A DNA stretch of 9,912 nt, taken from positions 1-9,912 of the forward strand of contig JABHFC010000143.1 of the NCBI GenBank assembly GCA_018676275.1, written 5' to 3'. Shown here piece after piece: positions 6,252 through 9,912 of this stretch. Both the position numbers and the translations under genes were made by a program. Numbering within the stretch: the stretch's first letter is position 1; the number at the start of each line of letters is the position of its first letter. This DNA is from Gammaproteobacteria bacterium. GTDB taxonomy: Bacteria; Pseudomonadota; Gammaproteobacteria; Eutrophobiales; Eutrophobiaceae. The notes below the pieces were generated by a model. It was not told the DNA's origin, did no database searches, and worked only from the letters and a program-made list of their open reading frames with translations.

Positions 6252-8246
6252 TTATTCTTCCACGACGAGTAACTCAACACCTTCATCAAGCATATCTCCC
6301 GCCGCATAATGTAGTGTTGTCACTGTACCGTCCATCGGTGCGGTAATTGTATGTTCCATCTTCATTGCTTCAAGGATCAGTAAAGGCGTACCCTTTTTCA
6401 CGACATCTCCTGCATTTACCAGTACTTCAATGACCTTGCCCGGCATTGGCGATAATAAACTGCCGGGTGTGGCATCTTCATCAGCATGATGATCAGTTTT
6501 GTTTATGATCTTAAGTTCGTAACTATTTCCGCTATGAATAATAGTAAGCATATCGTCGGGCATGACCACTGTTACGTGGGTACGAGTTCCATCAAGATCT
6601 GCACTCAGATCTCCATTTTTATCCAATGAACCGTTTACATTGATTTGCTTGTCATCTATCTGAAGGCAAACAGTATGTTTTTTGTAATGTGCAATAATTT
6701 GATATTCCTTATCATCCTCAGCCAAATAGATTTCTTCGCTACTATCAAGATTCGATTGCCAGGCATTGGTGGAATTCCAGGGTGAATAAGGATCTAAGGA
6801 GCTATCTGCCTTGTCTAAGGCCAACTGTGATCGAGTCAACAGAATAAATAAAGTCGCGAGCGCAAGAATATTGTCGTTTATTTCTTCGTTATCAAGAAAC
6901 AACTGCTCATGGTGTCGCTCAATAAAACCGGTGTCCAGTTCAGCAGCCTGAAATGCAGGATGAGAAACTACAGATGAAAGAAAATCAATATTCGTTGTAA
7001 CACCAACAACCTGTGTTTCGTCCAGTACACTAAGCATGCGTCGCAAACAACTTTTTCGATCATGATCCCAGACAATCACCTTGGCAATCATCGGGTCATA
7101 ATGCATGCTCACCGTATCACCTTGTCTGACACCAGTATCAACGCGTACATGACGATTGTCCTGAGCAAAGCGTAGATGCGATAACAGGCCAGTCGCCGGC
7201 AGAAAATCACGGTCCGGATCTTCTGCATAAATTCGTGCTTCCAGGGCATGGCCATTAATGGATAACTCGGACTGGGAGCAGGGAAGTTGTTCACCGCTGG
7301 CAACACGTAATTGCCATTCCACCAGATCCTGACCGGTAATCAGTTCGGTGACAGGATGCTCCACCTGTAGTCGGGTATTCATTTCCATAAAAAAGAAAGT
7401 ACCGTCTTCATCGACAATAAATTCTACTGTACCGGCACCGACATAATTTATTGCCTGTGCAGCTGCAATAGCTGCTTTCCCCAAAGCATCTCGTCGTTCG
7501 ATTTGCATATCTGGTGCAGGGGCTTCTTCAAGTACTTTCTGGTGACGTCGTTGTATGGAGCAGTCTCTCTCAAATAAATGAATGGCATTGCCATCATTAT
7601 CACAAAAAACCTGGATTTCTATATGTCGGGGTCGCTTCAGATATTTCTCTATTAATACCTTGTCATCTGCAAAAGCGGCAAGGGCTTCGCGTTTTACTGC
7701 ATTAAGATCAGCAGCAAAATTTTCGCTTGCTTCAACAACACGCATGCCTTTGCCACCACCCCCGGCCGATGCTTTTATTAAAACGGGATAGCCGATTTTA
7801 TCTGCTTCTGCTTTTAGTAGTGATTCAGATTGGTCTTCACCATGATAACCGGGAACCAAAGGTACCTTTGCTTCCTGCATAATTTGTTTGGCAGTACTTT
7901 TTGAGCCCATAGCACTGATTGCGCTGACCGGAGGGCCAATAAAAACGATATTGTTTTTTGCACAGGCTTCGGCAAGGTTGGTGTTTTCAGAAAGAAAACC
8001 ATATCCGGGATGTATTGCCTGTGCCTGGGTGCGTAATGCAGCTTCAATAATATTATCTACAACAAGATAACTTTGATTGGCGGGAGCTGGTCCTATCCCG
8101 ATAGCTTCATCTGCAAGAGCAACATGACGAGCAATTGCATCTGCTTCTGAATAAACAGCGACGGTTTTAATACCAAGTTTCTTTGCTGTACGAATGATAC
8201 GACAGGCAATTTCGCCTCGGTTGGCAATGAGGATCTTGTTAAACAT
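6252..8246 (-). CDS. liuD: 3-Methylcrotonyl-CoA carboxylase, alpha (biotin) subunit
   Basis: The 664-residue protein combines biotin carboxylase and biotin carrier. It carboxylates its own biotin with ATP and bicarbonate and passes the CO2 to the LiuB subunit, which carboxylates 3-methylcrotonyl-CoA. Domains: biotin carboxylase N-domain from the start (KILIANRGEIACRIIRTAKK), ATP-grasp with the glycine loop GGGGKGM (162-168) and EMNTRLQVEHPVTE (288-301), C-domain to about 450. A less conserved middle part (about 470-590) is expected to bind the beta subunit. The C-terminal biotinyl domain carries EAMKMEH, with K629 as the biotinylated lysine. The length matches the MCC alpha family (about 650-670). 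Geranyl-CoA carboxylase (AtuF) is the closest alternative, but the neighbours liuB, liuC and liuE support MCC. The start ATG at 8246 lies 19 bases after the liuC stop and has only a weak ribosome site. The stop TAA is at 6252-6254. Confidence 0.95.
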   Translation of the reverse strand: MFNKILIANRGEIACRIIRTAKKLGIKTVAVYSEADAIARHVALADEAIGIGPAPANQSYLVVDNIIEAALRTQAQAIHPGYGFLSENTNLAEACAKNNIVFIGPPVSAISAMGSKSTAKQIMQEAKVPLVPGYHGEDQSESLLKAEADKIGYPVLIKASAGGGGKGMRVVEASENFAADLNAVKREALAAFADDKVLIEKYLKRPRHIEIQVFCDNDGNAIHLFERDCSIQRRHQKVLEEAPAPDMQIERRDALGKAAIAAAQAINYVGAGTVEFIVDEDGTFFFMEMNTRLQVEHPVTELITGQDLVEWQLRVASGEQLPCSQSELSINGHALEARIYAEDPDRDFLPATGLLSHLRFAQDNRHVRVDTGVRQGDTVSMHYDPMIAKVIVWDHDRKSCLRRMLSVLDETQVVGVTTNIDFLSSVVSHPAFQAAELDTGFIERHHEQLFLDNEEINDNILALATLFILLTRSQLALDKADSSLDPYSPWNSTNAWQSNLDSSEEIYLAEDDKEYQIIAHYKKHTVCLQIDDKQINVNGSLDKNGDLSADLDGTRTHVTVVMPDDMLTIIHSGNSYELKIINKTDHHADEDATPGSLLSPMPGKVIEVLVNAGDVVKKGTPLLILEAMKMEHTITAPMDGTVTTLHYAAGDMLDEGVELLVVEE

Positions 8247-8265
8247 TATTCGTTATATGCTCTGA

Positions 8266-9054
8266 TTATTTAACCCAGGACGGTTTGCGTTTTTCCAGGA
8301 ATGCAGCCAGTCCCTCTATACCTTCTTCGCTTGCACGAATGTCGGCGATACGTTCACTGGTCAATTGCATCAATTCCTTTGTTACCGGTTTGCCATCGAT
8401 ATCATTGATCAATTGTTTGGCTGCTTTTACGGATTCAGAACTGTTTGTCAAAATAGTATCTATAAGATGATCAATCTTTTCATCCAGTTCGCTTTCATCA
8501 ACAACTTCCGACACCATACCCAATGTCAGTGCTCTTTCTGCACTGAAGCGTTCCGCTGTCAAAAAATATCGGCGGGCTGCCTGAGAACCCATCGATTGCA
8601 GAACATAGGGTCCGATTGTGGCAGGTATTAACCCGAGTTTGGCTTCGCTGAAGGCAAAGCTGGCTTTGTTAGTGGCAATGGCGATATCACAGCAACAAAC
8701 CAGACCTGCACCACCACCCATAGCCGCTCCCTGTACCCTGGCAATTGTCGGAATACTCAAAAAGTTGAGCGTATGTAACATTTTTGCCAGCGCATTGGCA
8801 TCACGAATGTTTTCATCATAGTCATAACTGGCCATGCGTTTCATCCAGTCCAAATCTGCACCAGCAGAAAAGTTTTTGCCTTCGGAACGCAAAACCATAA
8901 TTTTCACTTCATCATTGTTATCAACTTGTTCAAACACCGATGTCAGTTTTGCAATGATCTTCTCATCAAATGCATTGTGTTTTTCCGGACTATTCAGCGT
9001 AATCGTGGCTACTCCCCGATCATCAAGCTCAAGAATTACATTGTTGTTGGTCAT
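8266..9054 (-). CDS. liuC: Methylglutaconyl-CoA hydratase (crotonase family)
   Basis: The 262-residue crotonase-fold protein is expected to hydrate 3-methylglutaconyl-CoA to HMG-CoA, linking the carboxylase to the lyase. Crotonase features: CoA-binding and oxyanion-hole segments GKNFSAGADLDWM (59-71) and GAAMGGGAGL (109-118), followed by FSEAKLGLIPATIGPYV with E137. Aligned to rat crotonase, E137 corresponds to catalytic E164, while the position of E144 is a glycine (G117; the 20-residue spacing agrees). This GGGAGL form is, to my knowledge, usual for proteobacterial LiuC proteins. The gene lies 12 bases after liuB; its AGGA site (9065-9068) overlaps the liuB stop codon, which suggests coupled translation. 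Crotonase paralogues are hard to separate by motif, so the specific assignment rests mainly on operon position. Confidence 0.92.
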   Translation of the reverse strand: MTNNNVILELDDRGVATITLNSPEKHNAFDEKIIAKLTSVFEQVDNNDEVKIMVLRSEGKNFSAGADLDWMKRMASYDYDENIRDANALAKMLHTLNFLSIPTIARVQGAAMGGGAGLVCCCDIAIATNKASFAFSEAKLGLIPATIGPYVLQSMGSQAARRYFLTAERFSAERALTLGMVSEVVDESELDEKIDHLIDTILTNSSESVKAAKQLINDIDGKPVTKELMQLTSERIADIRASEEGIEGLAAFLEKRKPSWVK

Positions 9055-9064
9055 TGGCGATTCA

Positions 9065-9068
9065 TCCT
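9065..9068 (-). promoter_or_regulatory. liuC ribosome binding site overlapping the liuB stop
   Basis: On the reverse strand TAGGA joins the liuB stop TAG (9067-9069) to an AGGA site ten bases before the liuC ATG at 9054. The overlap is compatible with translational coupling. An ATG directly after the GG is out of frame and stops after four codons, so it is not the start. Confidence 0.5.
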
Positions 9069-9912
9069 ACATTCTGAATATGCCGAACTGGGTCGACTCA
9101 ATTGGTGCATTTAGTGCTGCTGAAATACCGAGGCCCAACACGGTGCGTGTATCGGCAGGGTCAATTACCCCGTCATCCCAGAGCCGCGCACTTGCATAGT
9201 AGGGGTGTCCCTGGGTTTCGTATTGTTCACGTATCGGTTTCTTAAACGCCTCTTCGTCTTTCTCCGGCCAGCTATCCCCTTTGGCTTCTATATTGTCCTT
9301 TTTCACCTGGGCCAATACGTTAGCCGCCTGCTCGCCACCCATTACTGAGATACGCGCGTTCGGCCACATCCATAACATGCGTGGACTATAGGCACGTCCA
9401 CACATACCATAATTGCCAGCGCCGAAACTGCCACCGATGATGACAGTAAATTTAGGTACCTTTGTTGTCGCTACCGCTGTTACAAGTTTGGCTCCGTCTT
9501 TCGCGATACCACCTGATTCATATTTTTTTCCGACCATGAAACCGGTGATATTCTGCAAAAAGATTAAAGGAATATTTCGCTTACTGCAGAGCTCAATAAA
9601 ATGCGCGCCCTTTAGTGCTGACTCAGAAAAGAGAATGCCATTATTGGCGATGATACCAACAGGGTAACCATGGATATGGGCAAAACCACAGACCAGGGTC
9701 GTGCCATATAGTTGTTTAAATTCATCAAACTCACTACCGTCTACGATACGAGCGATCACTTCACGCACGTCATAGGGTTTACGTGCATCACTGGGTACCA
9801 CGCCGTATATTTCATCACTTTTGTACAGAGGTTCCACGGGTTCACGAATTTGCAAAGATATTTGTTTGACCCGATTAAAGTTTGCCGCAGTTTTTCTGGC
9901 TATACCCAAAGC
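9067..9912 (-). CDS. liuB: 3-Methylcrotonyl-CoA carboxylase, beta (carboxyltransferase) subunit, C-terminal part
   Basis: The frame is open to the window edge: 281 residues plus stop. The full protein is typically about 535 residues, so roughly the N-terminal half is missing. The first visible residues are ALGIARKTAANFN; the TTG near the edge (9909) is an internal leucine codon, not a start. Visible features belong to the acyl-CoA carboxyltransferase C-domain: DARKPYDVREVIARIVDGSE, FGTTLVCGF-like GTTLVCGFAHIHGYP, LQNITGFMVGKKYE, GGSFGAGNYGMCGRAY and NARISVMGGEQAANVLAQV, with the C-terminus IESTQFGIFRM. It moves CO2 from biotin on LiuD to 3-methylcrotonyl-CoA, giving 3-methylglutaconyl-CoA. 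MCC and geranyl-CoA carboxylase beta subunits are similar; the following liuC, liuD and liuE genes favour MCC. It is the first gene of the operon seen here; liuA and liuR usually precede it. Confidence 0.95.
   Translation of the reverse strand, partial: ALGIARKTAANFNRVKQISLQIREPVEPLYKSDEIYGVVPSDARKPYDVREVIARIVDGSEFDEFKQLYGTTLVCGFAHIHGYPVGIIANNGILFSESALKGAHFIELCSKRNIPLIFLQNITGFMVGKKYESGGIAKDGAKLVTAVATTKVPKFTVIIGGSFGAGNYGMCGRAYSPRMLWMWPNARISVMGGEQAANVLAQVKKDNIEAKGDSWPEKDEEAFKKPIREQYETQGHPYYASARLWDDGVIDPADTRTVLGLGISAALNAPIESTQFGIFRM

Noticed and set aside
8834..9199. Plus-strand open frame of about 120 codons across the liuB-liuC junction
   Set aside because: It is antisense to two clearly conserved liu genes and its translation has no recognisable features.
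9907..9909. TTG as the start of a short carboxyltransferase gene
   Set aside because: The frame continues to the window edge, and ALGIARK fits the internal sequence of liuB proteins, so the gene is cut by the window and not naturally short.
1..9912. CRISPR arrays, tRNA/rRNA genes, insertion sequences, phage or toxin-antitoxin genes
   Set aside because: No repeat arrays, RNA gene signatures, transposase motifs or terminal inverted repeats were seen on either strand.

Overview
The window looks like chromosomal DNA of a gammaproteobacterium. The genes are tightly packed, base composition is moderately AT-rich, and the right half holds a leucine/isovalerate utilisation (liu) cluster in the gene order liuB-liuC-liuD-liuE known from Pseudomonas and relatives. 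The Na,K-ATPase-like pump would fit a marine or halotolerant host, but that is inference. The genus cannot be named from sequence alone.

Left edge (1-401, minus): the N-terminal part of an exported cytochrome c'/c-556-type protein, cut by the window edge before its haem motif. Positions 402-724 form a divergent, non-coding interval with one interrupted inverted repeat. Positions 725-2266 (plus) encode an unusual, long class-III PLP-dependent aminotransferase (COG0001 type) of unknown substrate.

Middle (2267-5333): between the aminotransferase and the next gene lies a short, decayed piece of a second HMG-CoA lyase gene (2290-2407, minus). It aligns to the intact lyase gene at 5421-5500 and 5565-5593, with a 55-base net deletion that removes the catalytic-cysteine region. 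Next comes a complete P-type ATPase (2498-5221, plus). It carries the Na,K-ATPase-type cation-binding residues in M4, M5, M6, M8 and M9 but lacks the usual beta-subunit contact loop. A 112-base convergent spacer follows.

Right half (5334-9912, all minus, so read right to left): the 3' part of liuB (methylcrotonyl-CoA carboxylase beta), liuC (methylglutaconyl-CoA hydratase), liuD (biotin-carrying methylcrotonyl-CoA carboxylase alpha) and liuE/mvaB (HMG-CoA lyase). Spacers are 12, 19 and 15 bases, consistent with one operon. Together they convert 3-methylcrotonyl-CoA through 3-methylglutaconyl-CoA and HMG-CoA to acetyl-CoA and acetoacetate. The expected isovaleryl-CoA dehydrogenase (liuA) and regulator (liuR) would lie beyond the right edge.

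The most noteworthy points are the decayed lyase fragment, the placement of the ATPase between two lyase 3'-end sequences in the same orientation, and the complete Na,K-ATPase-like ion-site set in a bacterial pump.
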